Part shown: in pieces, positions 57,601-60,454 of the stretch
Position numbering within the stretch: position 1 is the stretch's first letter
Layout: every line of letters begins with the position of its first letter
Assembly (NCBI GenBank): GCA_944472155.2
Contig: OX235271.1
Span: 80,026,256-80,090,255 of the forward strand
DNA from: Trichobilharzia szidati
Taxonomy: Eukaryota; Platyhelminthes; Trematoda; Strigeidida; Schistosomatidae
Direction of reading: 5' to 3'
Length of the DNA: 64,000 bases
Translations under genes and position numbers: made by a program
Notes under the pieces: model-generated
The model's input: only the letters and a program-made list of their open reading frames with translations
Database searches by the model: none
Told to the model about the DNA's origin: nothing

Positions 57601-60361
57601 TGTGCCGTACATTACGAGTGAACAACTACATTAATTCGAATCCTTCACAACAGCTCTTATTAAATTTATTCTTAGTAGTCAGTAAAAGGCAGTCAGGACT
57701 CTACAGAGCTGCTGTGAATGTCAGGACGGTGTTATTGGAAGGCTCGTATGTTTTCACTCTAAGAAAATTAAAATTATATCCGTAGAAAACTGTAAATTCC
57801 AAGGGGCTAGATATTTATTTTTTACCAAAAATGTGGAAAATGTGGTAGCACACAGAGGTATTATTTTTTAATTTTGAATGTTATTCAAAAATATATTTGC
57901 TTCGTTCACAAACTGAGTTAGTGTGATATATGTAAGTAAATTACGAAATATCATGAACTTTATGTTATTTGGTGGATAGTGACTAGCACTGAAATGCTGT
58001 ACGCACATTTCGTCCTGTCTGGGACTCATCAACCAGGTGCACTTGTATCCCAAGTGAGTGGTGCTGTTTCTTATAACACTTAAACCCTGCATCCATCTTT
58101 TGAAATGCCAAAACGTTATCCACTAGGTCACTTGAGCCACGAGTCTTAGTGAGAAATCCATCAGTCAATAGGGAGTTCAGGTGCAACCAGATGACGAATT
58201 CTTAAGAGGACGGAATGCTTTTCTTGGATTCCACTGCTAGTTACCTCCCGCCAAGCAATATCGTGTGAGTCGTCAGACATCTTTCGAGCGTTTGTACTAA
58301 ATGTCAGCAATCTCAACAGAGACCTAACATTTCAGTCCAATATAAGCAATCGACGAGAAATACAAAATTAACTTTTTTAAAAATATCATAAACATTCCTC
58401 CAAATACTAAGCTAACTTATATTTGATAAAATGTTTCCTTCTCTTATCCAAGCGGTTTGATAATGTTTTCTTTAAAAAGATTCACCTTCAAATGAAGGGA
58501 AAAGTGTTAATAAGATTTTTACACTCCCACCAAATAAATATATGTGGATCCCTAAAAAATACTTGAGCTTTCTCCTTCATAACTTTACAGATAAATAAAA
58601 ATTTTAATTTCTTTAGAATTCATATTTTTAAAATATCCGTTTTATTTTGAAAAAGACATTTTTCTGATATTTTCTGGTATTGAATCTCTTTCTATCTACT
58701 CACTACTGTATGCAAATTCATCTAGCAACCTTGATTTCTGATAAATAGTTTAAGTACAAACAGTACAAAGTTGTCCATTGTGTCTGACATTCTCTTTCCT
58801 CCTATACAGGTGTACATAGGACAGACGAAAATCACTTAACTCATTGGTTTTCAGTATTTATTCCAACTCCCTATTTCTACAGAAATGTTAGTAGTCAGTA
58901 GTGTCGTAAAGGAAATACAAACTTTATCTACATAAGAGGGGATCTTAGCTCAATCGGTATAGCACTGAGTTGACAGCCTTTTACGACTCAGGTTTCCATC
59001 CAACCTTCAGTTATAGATTATTACATTAATATTCAGTACATTAATCCGATGTCATCTCGAATGTTCTCAACAATATATATATAAGCAACTCTAAAGAATA
59101 GCAGCCCAAACCGAAACTACCTAGCGAACGGACAAATGACCTTCACAAGGGCAACTTCGACCAATCAGAAGGCTCATAAAAAACAGCGCATAATTGTAAT
59201 AAATCGTTTATATAAAAGTAATGCAATGTTAAAAAATTGTTACAAAGGACAACGTTCTCGTATATGTTGCAAAAAGCTTCCCAATTTCTCATAGGAGTCT
59301 TGATACTCACGTTAAACCAAGTCCTGTAGATAAACTCATCAAGATAACTGCAAATCATTGCATTTCTTGATCCATTCACAGATCTGATACTTTTTTTTAG
59401 GTGACTCCAGAAACTTTTGATGGAATTAGTGTGAGTTCCATCAAAAGGATTGAGAAAACCATTTGTATGGTTGACGACAAGATGAATATAGCCCAGGGTT
59501 AATAGGTGACTATAACTACTGCATTCATCTGTATGAATAGTTGTCCCAGGCTGCGATAAGCGTTGGATAATAGGCAATAGGGCATATGCACTGCGATTAG
59601 GGATCGCCTCAATGTATCCTTTGTGGAGGGTGGTGTCATATATCCTCAACACCCACTGCTGATTCGCACTCAATCTCCCTCAATTATACTTACTTTTTAT
59701 CAAGAGTACCTAAGGAATCTGTAAATTAAAAACGAAAGACATATTTTCTCGAACTGATTTTCTGGTTCGGCACTCATTTCACCAACAAACAAACCCATCG
59801 ATGCACCTATTGTTTCTCTGCATATGAAGGACACCTCCAAATTGGCAATTTTTCGATCTTCCTATCAGTCCGTTCTTCAAACAGTAATCAAAACATGATC
59901 TGGAGCGAATTTGCAATGTACAGCACTCGTAAGTACGTCTGGATAAAACAGAGTCACCTGATTGGTTGCTCAAGGTCATTTGCCCGTTCGCTAGGTAGTT
60001 TCGGTTTGGGCTGTTATTCTTTAGAGTTGCCTATATATATATGATATACTTATAGGCTTAAACCTCGTTGTGAAGAAGTTGATAAACATAAAAGTCCTTT
60101 AACCTTTCGTGCATCCTTAAAAATGTGTGTACATATGGAATGCTCACCGTGTAGTTGTATCACTTTTCAATGTTTTTTGTTGTTGTTGCAATCTTTCTTT
60201 TGTAGATATTTTTTCCTATTGTTTATGCAAGTATTACTTATTGGATGACTGAACAGCCAAATGATGCTATAAGATTTTTTCAATTTCTAATCATATCTGT
60301 TCAAACATCATTAGTTGGTCAGTCATTAGGTCTTGTAATTGGTACAGCTACTTCATTACAG
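9502..60361 (+). CDS. ABCG1/ABCG4-like half-transporter gene, 11 exons, 3' end outside window
   Basis: A White-subfamily ABC half-transporter: an N-terminal ATPase domain followed by six membrane helices. Such proteins dimerise; relatives export sterols and other lipids, but the substrate here cannot be read from sequence. Exons: 9502-9646, 9683-9993, 14438-14583, 16287-16410, 26331-26445, 29183-29460, 31937-32035, 40009-40101, 53959-54127, 56736-56836, 60206-60361. All introns are GT-AG and every junction preserves phase, giving 579 codons without a stop. Walker A GPSGAGKS is at residues 72-79, the Q-loop glutamine at 118, signature LSGGQ at 173-177, Walker B IMFFDEP at 193-199, D-loop GLD at 202-204 and the switch histidine at 230. 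A Ser-rich linker (about 315-405) precedes the helices. About 100 residues (helices 5-6 and the C-terminus) are missing, so the gene continues past 64000. All catalytic residues are present, so I judge it functional. Confidence 0.93.
9647..9682 (+). other. 36-nt micro-intron of the ABCG gene
   Basis: GTATTT at the start and TTGTGTAG at the end bound a 36-base AT-rich intron. Unspliced it would add an in-frame TAA (9658-9660). Removing it joins LQGR to [10 protein letters not shown], the normal entry into the ABCG ATPase fold. Introns of this size are known near the 5' ends of schistosome genes. Since 36 is divisible by 3, retention keeps phase but terminates the protein after about 52 codons. 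Confidence 0.88.
9683..9993 (+). CDS. ABCG exon 2 (residues 49-152), Walker A and Q-loop
   Basis: Encodes [18 protein letters not shown], then [18 protein letters not shown] (Walker A, which binds ATP phosphates), and [19 protein letters not shown], where Q118 is the Q-loop that couples ATP to the membrane domain. It ends ...AAKRKI in phase 0 before GTGAGT at 9994. This exon alone identifies the protein as White/ABCG1-like. Confidence 0.95.
10868..13285 (+). mobile_element. 5'-truncated CR1/Jockey-like non-LTR retrotransposon, copy 1
   Basis: Homology to a reverse transcriptase begins abruptly near 10868 and runs to 12507. An approximately 780-base 3' untranslated region follows, ending with CTGGAATAAAGCAAATT and an ATT-repeat tail. 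The 5' truncation and simple-repeat tail are typical of non-LTR elements. It is in the sense direction inside ABCG intron 2. 12007-13285 is repeated at 42946-44185, including the whole 3' region, which confirms the 3' boundary. Confidence 0.88.
10870..12507 (+). pseudogene. Reverse transcriptase ORF of the CR1/Jockey-like element
   Basis: One phase covers 10870-12507 with a single TAG at 11872-11874, just after ...LMLNPSKC. Visible RT blocks are [47 protein letters not shown] (first catalytic Asp), [20 protein letters not shown] and KYADDLS (catalytic YADD). After the stop come the thumb and C-terminal region ([17 protein letters not shown]...) ending in ETYDLLCY. The endonuclease domain and ORF1 are absent through 5' truncation. 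The second part begins with ATG 11920 but is the same gene, not a separate one. Confidence 0.88.
14438..14583 (+). CDS. ABCG exon 3 (residues 153-200), signature and Walker B
   Basis: After TTATTAG the exon reads [20 protein letters not shown], then [20 protein letters not shown] (signature) and IMFFDEPT (Walker B with catalytic Glu198). It ends at G14583 in phase 2 before GTAAGG. The split codon becomes Ser in SGLDSAS of the next exon. It is too short for ordinary ORF calling but unmistakable by motif. Confidence 0.95.
14584..16286 (+). other. ABCG intron 3, nothing recognised
   Basis: 1703 bases, AT-rich, with no coding frame of note and no recognised repeat. Confidence 0.7.
16287..16410 (+). 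CDS. ABCG exon 4 (residues 201-242), D-loop and switch histidine
   Basis: Begins after CTTTTAG and reads [18 protein letters not shown], then [20 protein letters not shown], with His230 as the H-loop residue that senses the ATP gamma phosphate. It ends in phase 0 at 16410 before GTAAGT. Spliced to exon 3 it rebuilds DEPTSGLDSAS exactly. Confidence 0.95.
16480..16720 (-). repeat. Short interspersed repeat, family D, copy 1
   Basis: Shares CGAGTGARACA...TTTGAAG and GGTTGCTAGCCTCA...CC blocks, in the same order, with 36640-36905 and 45645-45860. Non-coding and about 240 bp. Orientation is taken from the related tRNA-like SINE family C and is tentative. Confidence 0.45.
16800..16925 (+). repeat. 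Degenerate hammerhead/tRNA SINE (family A) fragment
   Basis: Contains TGATGAAGATTCCCAAACTA and GGATGACAC, a decayed form of the module seen clearly at 17770-17815. The promoter region is not recognisable. Confidence 0.5.
17770..17815 (-). ncRNA. Hammerhead-like ribozyme fold, core C3 replaced
   Basis: Read on the minus strand: stem I GTACTG, core ATGAGGA, stem II GTCC with loop and GGAC, then GAAA, palindromic stem III ACAGCTGT, C17, and stem I return CAGTAC. All three stems pair. Core position 3 is A instead of the C found in active hammerheads (CUGANGA), so self-cleavage is doubtful. Confidence 0.65.
18122..18166 (+). ncRNA. Hammerhead-like fold, degenerate copy
   Basis: GTACCA, core CCGAAGA (U4 replaced by C), a weakened stem II GCCC/GGAC, GAAACAGCTGTC, CAGTAC. 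C3 is present here, but U4 and two stem I pairs are lost. Confidence 0.5.
18280..19485. other. Intron 4 segment, nothing recognised
   Basis: About 1.2 kb of AT-rich sequence between the family A foldback and an RTE fragment. No coding frame or repeat motif identified. Confidence 0.6.
19490..20100 (+). pseudogene. RTE-like reverse transcriptase C-terminal fragment
   Basis: Broken translation on the plus strand shows the RTE signature region ([15 protein letters not shown] near 19640-19685) followed by the RTE C-terminal block (NTLRKSSS...FKWNPNGKG... near 19865-19940). Several stops and frame changes. It resembles SR2-type elements of schistosomes. Ends are approximate. Confidence 0.6.
20340..20650 (-). 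repeat. Family A SINE, degenerate full-length copy
   Basis: Minus strand: the head block (CACTAGTG near 20630), the GAATTCTAACTTCTGCC block at 20502-20518, and a decayed module at 20360-20425 (CTCTTCATCATTACG...). The promoter boxes are heavily mutated. Confidence 0.55.
21399..21444 (-). ncRNA. Hammerhead-like fold, core C3 replaced
   Basis: Minus strand: GTACTG, core ATGAAGA, stem II GTCC/GGAC with loop CAAACGA, GAAA, stem III ACAGATGT, then a return strand GGTAC with one change. As in other copies, position 3 of the core is A. Confidence 0.6.
21548..21588 (+). ncRNA. Hammerhead-like fold with intact CUGAAGA core but broken stem I
   Basis: Plus strand ACTGAAGA-GTCC-CAAACTA-GGAC-GAAAC has a consensus core (CUGANGA with N=A, plus GAAA). 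This copy starts at the junction of the two foldback arms, so the 5' strand of stem I does not pair with CAGTAC. Stem III (ACCAATGT) is also weakened. Confidence 0.5.
21664..22860. other. Intron 4 segment, nothing recognised
   Basis: AT-rich, with A-rich runs around 22490. No coding frame or family match seen. Confidence 0.6.
22870..23480 (-). pseudogene. Penelope-like element 3' fragment (GIY-YIG endonuclease end)
   Basis: Minus-strand frame 23477-23223 reads [20 protein letters not shown], the start of a GIY-YIG endonuclease domain as in Penelope-like retroelements, followed by a diverged C-terminal region and a 3' noncoding part to about 22870. That noncoding part shares the AACTTG.ACACTGTGGTAG block with 37060 and the GAACAATAATTT...CTCGAAAC block with 50350. 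Truncated 5' and not functional. Confidence 0.75.
23490..24172 (-). repeat. Left arm of a large inverted repeat, RTE-like 3' end (antisense)
   Basis: The outer part (23490-23950), read on the minus strand, contains the RTE C-terminal pattern (SNDIAYA...[10 protein letters not shown]...[20 protein letters not shown]) ending near the conserved AACCCAAGGG at 23500. The inner part (about 23965-24172) is non-coding and appears identical to the reverse complement of 25267-25480. See the partner arm. Confidence 0.7.
24173..25266. other. Spacer between the arms of the large inverted repeat
   Basis: About 1.1 kb of AT-rich sequence without coding frames or known repeats; it would form the loop if the arms paired. 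Confidence 0.6.
25267..25975 (+). repeat. Right arm of the large inverted repeat, RTE-like 3' end (sense)
   Basis: Reverse complement of 23490-24172. About 190 bases nearest the spacer (roughly 25268-25462) show no difference from the left arm by eye. The outer roughly 500 bases differ at many positions and include a block of about 20 bases near 25717 absent from the left arm. The RTE C-terminal pattern is present but broken. Confidence 0.7.
26331..26445 (+). CDS. ABCG exon 5 (residues 243-280)
   Basis: After [31 protein letters not shown], then [10 protein letters not shown]. The YHNPADY/F motif is diagnostic of ABCG proteins just after the ATPase core. It ends at T26445 in phase 1 before GTAAGT; the split codon becomes Phe. 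Confidence 0.94.
26446..28185 (+). other. ABCG intron 5, first part, nothing recognised
   Basis: AT-rich. No convincing frame or repeat apart from a 40-base family A tail at about 28190-28225 just after this stretch. Confidence 0.6.
28490..28845 (-). repeat. RTE-like 3' end fragment (antisense)
   Basis: Starts with the family 3' terminus (CCCTTGGGTTCC at 28491 on the plus strand) and follows the order seen at 23500-23840 and 41460-41830 (ATATGTTCACCTCC..., CGTTTCCTATTTGGG..., GATGCTAAGTATGGAGC). Coding capacity is destroyed. Confidence 0.65.
29183..29460 (+). CDS. ABCG exon 6 (residues 281-373), start of the linker
   Basis: Begins after ATTAATAG and completes [18 protein letters not shown], the conserved end of the ABCG ATPase region. 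A charged helix-like stretch ([19 protein letters not shown]) follows, then a Ser-rich low-complexity linker ([16 protein letters not shown]) and basic residues. It ends in phase 0 before GTAAGT at 29461. The linker is typically variable and a likely phosphorylation region in this family. Confidence 0.92.
29461..31936 (+). other. ABCG intron 6
   Basis: 2476 bases, mostly AT-rich and unassigned, with one tRNA-like repeat at about 30659-31049 listed separately. Confidence 0.6.
30659..31049 (-). repeat. tRNA-like SINE (family E) bounded by a repeated 37-bp block
   Basis: A block starting TTGGTATTAGATAGTTGGAG at 30659 recurs with a few changes at 31012-31049. Between them, on the minus strand, TAGCTCAGTGGTAACG (A-box-like) and a degenerate B box GCTTTGAATCTC suggest a tRNA-derived SINE. 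Whether the two blocks are element ends or a partial second copy is unclear. Confidence 0.45.
31937..32035 (+). CDS. ABCG exon 7 (residues 374-406), linker
   Basis: 99 bases between AAACAG and GTAAGT, phase 0 at both ends: [20 protein letters not shown] and [12 protein letters not shown]. No domain motif. It is supported by splice sites, phase and position between the Ser-rich linker and the conserved pre-membrane exon. Being in phase at both ends it could be an optional (cassette) exon. Confidence 0.72.
32101..32513. repeat. Family A foldback SINE with 16-bp target duplication
   Basis: TCATTTTGTTTATTTT is present at 32101-32116 and 32498-32513, bounding a 381-bp insert. The left arm has a minus-strand module (ACTAGACAGCTGTTTCATCC near 32208) and a minus-strand B-box region. 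The right arm has a plus-strand tRNA-like promoter (A box CAGTGGCTGAATGGT near 32368, B box GAATTCGAACCA near 32413) and module (GGATGAAACAGCTGTC at 32462-32477). The two halves are inverted relative to each other, as in the copy at 21307-21651. Confidence 0.83.
32887..33201. repeat. Family A foldback SINE, decayed
   Basis: The left part reads as a minus-strand module (GGGAGTACTAGACACCTGTC near 32960) and the right part as a plus-strand B-box region and module (CTGGATTTGATTCG near 33081, ending near 33180). TTACACCA at 32879-32886 and 33202-33209 may be a worn target duplication. Confidence 0.6.
33895..34115 (-). repeat. Family A SINE fragment
   Basis: Minus-strand tail and module (GCAGGGAGTACTTGTCAGCTGCTTCG near 33930) with a degraded promoter. 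No partner arm seen. Confidence 0.55.
34385..34690 (-). repeat. RTE-like 3' end fragment (antisense)
   Basis: Same block order as 28490-28845, e.g. CATGCTTTCATCTCCTC near 34498 and CCCATTCGGGTTCCACTCGAG near 34565. Non-coding by decay. Confidence 0.6.
35250..35410 (+). repeat. Family A SINE, 3' half
   Basis: A clear B box (GGTTCGAATCCC at 35286-35297), the hammerhead-like module (about 35307-35352) and the tail (AACTAATGTCAGCTCATGATG) on the plus strand. The head and A box are mostly missing. Confidence 0.7.
35307..35352 (+). ncRNA. Hammerhead-like fold, core C3 replaced
   Basis: GTACCG, core ATGAAGA, stem II GTGC/GGAC (one mismatch), GAAA, palindromic stem III ACAGCTGT, C17, CAGGAC. Position 3 of the core is A, as in the copies at 17770 and 21399. 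Confidence 0.55.
35415..36635. other. Intron 7 segment, nothing recognised
   Basis: AT-rich, with a short GA-rich stretch near 36240-36265. No coding or repeat assignment. Confidence 0.6.
36640..36905 (-). repeat. Short interspersed repeat, family D, copy 2
   Basis: Shares the order CGAGTGAAACAGTGGACTTC, GGTTGCTAGCCTCATGCCC and TTAGGAGTGAGTTAG with the copies at 16480 and 45645. Non-coding. Orientation tentative. Confidence 0.5.
37010..37220 (-). repeat. Penelope-like 3' terminal repeat (antisense)
   Basis: Matches the 3' noncoding end seen at 22870-23020 (AACTTGGACACTGTGGTAGT near 37063; GACGTTTCAAACACAGTATATTG near 37151). It is adjacent to a sense coding fragment at 37240, an inverted arrangement also reported for some Penelope-like insertions. 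Confidence 0.55.
37240..37840 (+). pseudogene. Penelope-like element coding remnant (sense)
   Basis: With several frameshifts the plus strand parallels 49630-50110: the GG(I/M)PVG...AGI linker, the CRLQD/DAV region, the GIY-YIG block around 37405-37440, and the C-terminal HNHKIG...WRRRLITEA...FIKSAENVC region at 37560-37680. A noncoding end with GAACAATAAATTGTGTTCGAAA follows at 37803-37824. Inactive. Confidence 0.65.
38425..38665 (+). repeat. tRNA-derived SINE (family C), near-complete copy
   Basis: The plus strand begins GTGCGTCGGTGGCAGAGCAG (A-box region), has B box GGATTCGATCTCC near 38488, then CCTTTACCTCGCTAAGCCAG and a tail ending GTTCCCCTGGGAACATAAAGGAATGA. Two antisense copies are at 45420 and 46190. 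The tRNA-like part lacks a paired acceptor stem, so it is not a tRNA gene. Confidence 0.7.
39090..39320 (-). repeat. RTE-like 3' end fragment (antisense)
   Basis: ATCCCTTGCGTTCCAAGTG at 39101 matches the family 3' terminus and the following blocks match 41460-41660. Heavily decayed. Confidence 0.5.
40009..40101 (+). CDS. ABCG exon 8 (residues 407-437), pre-membrane helix
   Basis: 93 bases after [28 protein letters not shown], then [23 protein letters not shown] is the conserved amphipathic segment leading into membrane helix 1 in ABCG1-type proteins. Phase 0 at both ends; donor GTAAGT at 40102. Confidence 0.93.
40182..40615 (+). repeat. Family A SINE, full-length sense copy preceded by a tail
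   Basis: A tail remnant (about 40182-40230) is followed by a full unit: head TGATGCTCATTAGTGACTGG (40238), the CATGAATTGGCAGAAGTTGG block (40376), A-box region CAGTGGATGAATGGTC (about 40423), B box GGTTCGAATTTC (about 40471), a module with core CTGAAGA near 40498, and tail to 40585. This copy best shows the head of the element. GAAG replaces GAAA in the module. Confidence 0.7.
40870..41060 (-). repeat. Family A SINE fragment, degenerate
   Basis: Minus-strand tail and module remnants (AATCAATTAGAGAGCCTTTG near 40923; GTTATTTTGTCTTGGTTTGG near 40953) and a worn B-box region. Confidence 0.45.
41455..41860 (-). repeat. RTE-like 3' end fragment (antisense)
   Basis: From TTCCCTTTGGTTCC at 41468 the blocks follow the order in 23500-23830, ending near TTTTCAGTATGGAGC at 41801. 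On the minus strand a broken RTE C-terminal pattern can be read. Confidence 0.62.
41865..42940. other. Intron 8 segment, nothing recognised
   Basis: AT-rich with no assigned repeat. A G-rich run (GGGAGGGGAGGGGGAAG) lies at 42869-42885 just before the second CR1-like copy. Confidence 0.6.
42946..44185 (+). mobile_element. 5'-truncated CR1/Jockey-like retrotransposon, copy 2
   Basis: Aligns with 12007-13285 at high identity from GGGACATCTCATATTCTAAC onward, including the 3' untranslated region and the terminal CTGGAATAAAGCAAATT. Only the C-terminal coding part remains. The frame from 42948 is interrupted by TAG at 43319-43321, where copy 1 has a Gln codon, and then continues to TAA at about 43439. 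The sharp 5' truncation point defines this insertion. Confidence 0.87.
44190..45415. other. Intron 8 segment, nothing recognised
   Basis: AT-rich. No coding frames or family matches seen. Confidence 0.6.
45420..45640 (-). repeat. tRNA-derived SINE (family C), antisense copy
   Basis: Reverse complement of the 38425 family: TTCCTTCACATTCCCCAGTGG at the left, the TAGCAAGGTAAAAGAGTGCG block, inverted B box GGTCGAATCCCGG at 45559-45571, and CACCGACGCAC at the right end. Confidence 0.68.
45645..45860 (-). repeat. Short interspersed repeat, family D, copy 3
   Basis: Immediately follows the family C copy. Shares CCAAGAGAACGCAAGG, AGTTGCTAGCTTCAT and TTAAGAGTGAGCTGG with 16480 and 36640. Orientation tentative. 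Confidence 0.45.
46190..46432 (-). repeat. tRNA-derived SINE (family C), antisense copy
   Basis: Near match to 45420-45640, with inverted B box GAATCGAATCCCGGACC near 46367 and the CTATGCCACAGACGCAC end. Read on the minus strand it gives GGCATAGCGATTAGGACG, a tRNA-like A-box region. Confidence 0.7.
46435..47495. other. Intron 8 segment, nothing recognised
   Basis: AT-rich. Only a short family E-like fragment (GCAGCCCAGTGGTTTAAACA near 47082) stands out. Confidence 0.5.
47500..48075 (-). pseudogene. RTE-like reverse transcriptase fragment (antisense)
   Basis: On the minus strand, with frame breaks, a region equivalent to the RTE segment after the YADD box can be read ([20 protein letters not shown], 47860-47800), then [13 protein letters not shown], and further downstream toward 47520. 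It matches the general RTE order between the RT active site and the C-terminal block. Decayed; ends approximate. Confidence 0.5.
48080..49160. other. Intron 8 segment, nothing recognised
   Basis: AT-rich, with TA-repeat runs at 48938-48950 and about 49086-49104. No gene. Confidence 0.6.
49165..49240 (-). repeat. Family A SINE tail, truncated at the Penelope-like element
   Basis: Contains GGATTGACATTAGTTAAAGAAC and GATTACTAGACAG, the minus-strand tail and start of the module, and stops where the Penelope-like frame begins. Confidence 0.55.
49241..50480 (+). mobile_element. 5'-truncated Penelope-like element with GIY-YIG domain
   Basis: Sense-oriented, starting inside the RT C-terminal region and ending in a noncoding 3' part with GCCCAAGTTTTATAC near 50458. 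Coding remnants are described separately. Penelope-like elements with RT plus GIY-YIG endonuclease are known from schistosomes (Cercyon-type); the exact lineage is not determined here. Confidence 0.82.
49251..50116 (+). pseudogene. Penelope-like RT C-terminus and GIY-YIG endonuclease, frameshifted
   Basis: The first segment (49251-49817) has the RT-to-linker pattern [39 protein letters not shown], and [20 protein letters not shown], then [20 protein letters not shown], the GIY-YIG start. A frameshift near 49815 moves to a second segment (49823-50116), which holds the rest of the endonuclease (EHKNLAKV...[15 protein letters not shown]) and the C-terminal [14 protein letters not shown] block. 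The Met at 49251 is internal to the ancestral protein, not a true start. The RT catalytic part is missing. Confidence 0.82.
50480..50765 (-). repeat. Family A SINE, antisense copy
   Basis: Minus strand with a decayed module (50484-50520), inverted B box GGGTTCGAACTCAGG at 50534-50548, the CATTCAGCC A-box region (50580), the GAATTCTAACTTCTGTCAATTC block (50614) and the head near 50750. It has only one arm. Confidence 0.65.
50835..51010 (+). repeat. Sm-alpha-like hammerhead SINE (family B), sense copy
   Basis: The left end GGTGGATGGTGACTGGCAGC is followed by a tRNA-like promoter (A box TAGTGGATAACG near 50880, B box GGGTTTCGATCTC near 50920) and a hammerhead-like block AGATGATGAGTCCTGAATAA, GACGATTTTC near 50971-51003. 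This resembles the Sm-alpha repeats of schistosomes, whose hammerhead ribozymes are established. Here GAAA is lost (GATT). Confidence 0.62.
51015..52275. other. Intron 8 segment, nothing recognised
   Basis: AT-rich with several A runs. No coding or repeat assignment. Confidence 0.6.
52280..52765. repeat. Family A foldback SINE, long decayed copy
   Basis: The left arm is a minus-strand tail and module (CAACATCAGTTAGACATCAC near 52298; ACTGTTTCGTCCTAGTCTG near 52340). The right arm is a plus-strand full unit: A-box region TGCTGAGTGGTC (52588), B box GGTTTCGATCCCC (52631-52643), module with TTGAAGA-GTCCC and GGATGAAACGGCTG (52668-52701), tail to 52755. The same inverted layout as 21307-21651, but larger and older. 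Confidence 0.68.
52770..53525. other. Intron 8 segment, nothing recognised
   Basis: AT-rich. No assigned features. Confidence 0.55.
53530..53850 (-). repeat. Sm-alpha-like hammerhead SINE (family B), antisense with inverted flank
   Basis: On the minus strand: A-box region CCAGTGATGTGTTAGACG (53646-53629), B box GGTTCGAGTTTC (about 53617-53606), then the hammerhead-like block at 53540-53580. On the other side a plus-strand copy of the ribozyme 3' region (CTCCCTGGATATCACTGCTAGCCACC, 53697-53722) runs to the element end at about 53824 (TCTGTCCAATAAACCAATGG), giving an inverted layout similar to family A. Confidence 0.65.
53532..53580 (-). ncRNA. Hammerhead-like fold of Sm-alpha type, core C3 replaced
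   Basis: Minus strand: CCTGG, core ATGATGA, then GTCC, loop CAAATA, AGAC, GAAG. Very close to the established S. mansoni hammerhead (CTGATGA-GTCC-CAAATA-GGAC-GAAA), but C3 is A and the GAAA strand reads GAAG. Predicted inactive. Confidence 0.6.
53959..54127 (+). CDS. ABCG exon 9 (residues 438-493), membrane helices 1 and 2
   Basis: After [28 protein letters not shown] (helix 1), then [20 protein letters not shown], and [16 protein letters not shown] (helix 2). The LTHLR and [10 protein letters not shown] motifs are typical of ABCG1/ABCG4. It ends at T54127 in phase 1 before GTAAGT; the next exon completes Phe. Confidence 0.95.
54128..56735 (+). other. ABCG intron 9, nothing recognised
   Basis: 2608 bases with no repeat I could assign. 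A 79-codon frame at 54376-54615 has no recognisable features. Confidence 0.6.
56736..56836 (+). CDS. ABCG exon 10 (residues 494-527), loop and helix 3 start
   Basis: After [28 protein letters not shown], then [13 protein letters not shown]. The [19 protein letters not shown]...DVPFQ pattern is near-invariant in ABCG proteins. It ends at A56836 in phase 0 before GTATGT. Confidence 0.95.
56837..57960 (+). other. ABCG intron 10, first part, nothing recognised
   Basis: AT-rich. No assigned repeat or coding frame. Confidence 0.55.
57965..58345 (-). repeat. Sm-alpha-like hammerhead SINE (family B), antisense with inverted flank
   Basis: Minus strand: A-box region GTGACCTAGTGGATAACG (58130-58113), a worn B box GGGTTTAAGTG (about 58085), then the hammerhead-like block 57985-58040. 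The right side has a plus-strand ribozyme 3' region (CTTGGATTCCACTGCTAG, 58224-58241) and ends with TTTCAGTCCAATATAAG at about 58330. The two ends, GGTGGATAGTGACTAGCAC on the left and CACTGCTAGTTACC on the right, are inverted repeats. Confidence 0.68.
57990..58040 (-). ncRNA. Hammerhead-like fold of Sm-alpha type, core C3 replaced
   Basis: Minus strand: ACCTGG, core TTGATGA, GTCC with loop and GGAC, intact GAAA, then a stem III-like hairpin. Only C3 (here U) departs from the consensus core; stem I is weak on the 3' side. The best-preserved family B module in the window. Confidence 0.6.
58350..59080. other. Intron 10 segment, nothing certain
   Basis: AT-rich. A tRNA-like stretch at about 58938-59000 (TCTTAGCTCAATCGGTATAG) has an A-box-like motif but no matching acceptor stem and a poor B box. 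Confidence 0.5.
59083..60032 (-). mobile_element. Merlin-type DNA transposon, internally deleted
   Basis: About 950 bp with terminal inverted repeats of roughly 60 bp: AGCAACTCTAAAGAATAGCA at 59084 onward against the reverse complement of 59972-60031, with only three mismatches in the first 60 bases. TA-repeat sequence lies on both sides (59073-59082 and 60032-60042), compatible with the 8-9 bp target duplications of Merlin but not resolvable. It encodes a broken IS1595/ISXO2-like transposase, the Merlin hallmark; Merlin elements are known in schistosomes. It lies in ABCG intron 10. Confidence 0.88.
59143..59979 (-). pseudogene. Merlin (IS1595/ISXO2-like) transposase, deleted and interrupted
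   Basis: One frame runs from 59979 to 59143. The N-terminal zinc-ribbon/HTH remnant ([19 protein letters not shown]) is followed by stops at 59779-59781 and two more before 59673. The C-terminal 176 codons carry [34 protein letters not shown] (second catalytic Asp), [12 protein letters not shown] and [15 protein letters not shown]. The usual EIDE segment with the first catalytic Asp is absent: roughly 100 residues seem deleted near 59690. The third acidic residue is Lys (HTNSIK instead of the usual Glu). Not active; it could only move in trans. Confidence 0.85.
60206..60361 (+). CDS. ABCG exon 11 (residues 528-579), helices 3 end and 4
   Basis: After [28 protein letters not shown] (helix 3 and loop), then [20 protein letters not shown], and [12 protein letters not shown] (helix 4). 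YWMT.QP.D..RF and QSLGL.IG are ABCG1-type motifs. It ends in phase 0 at 60361 before GTGAGT. The next expected exon (equivalent of VATFVGPV...) is not found before 64000. Confidence 0.94.
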
Positions 60362-60454
60362 GTGAGTTGACTTTCTTACAATAATATTCGTCTATTTACT
60401 ATTTGAATTTTTATTCTATATCTAAAACTTTTAAAAGCTTAATGTATTCACCAT

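Noticed and set aside
58938..59005. Possible tRNA gene
   Set aside because: An A-box-like motif is present, but the acceptor arms do not pair and the B box is poor; more likely a SINE remnant or chance.
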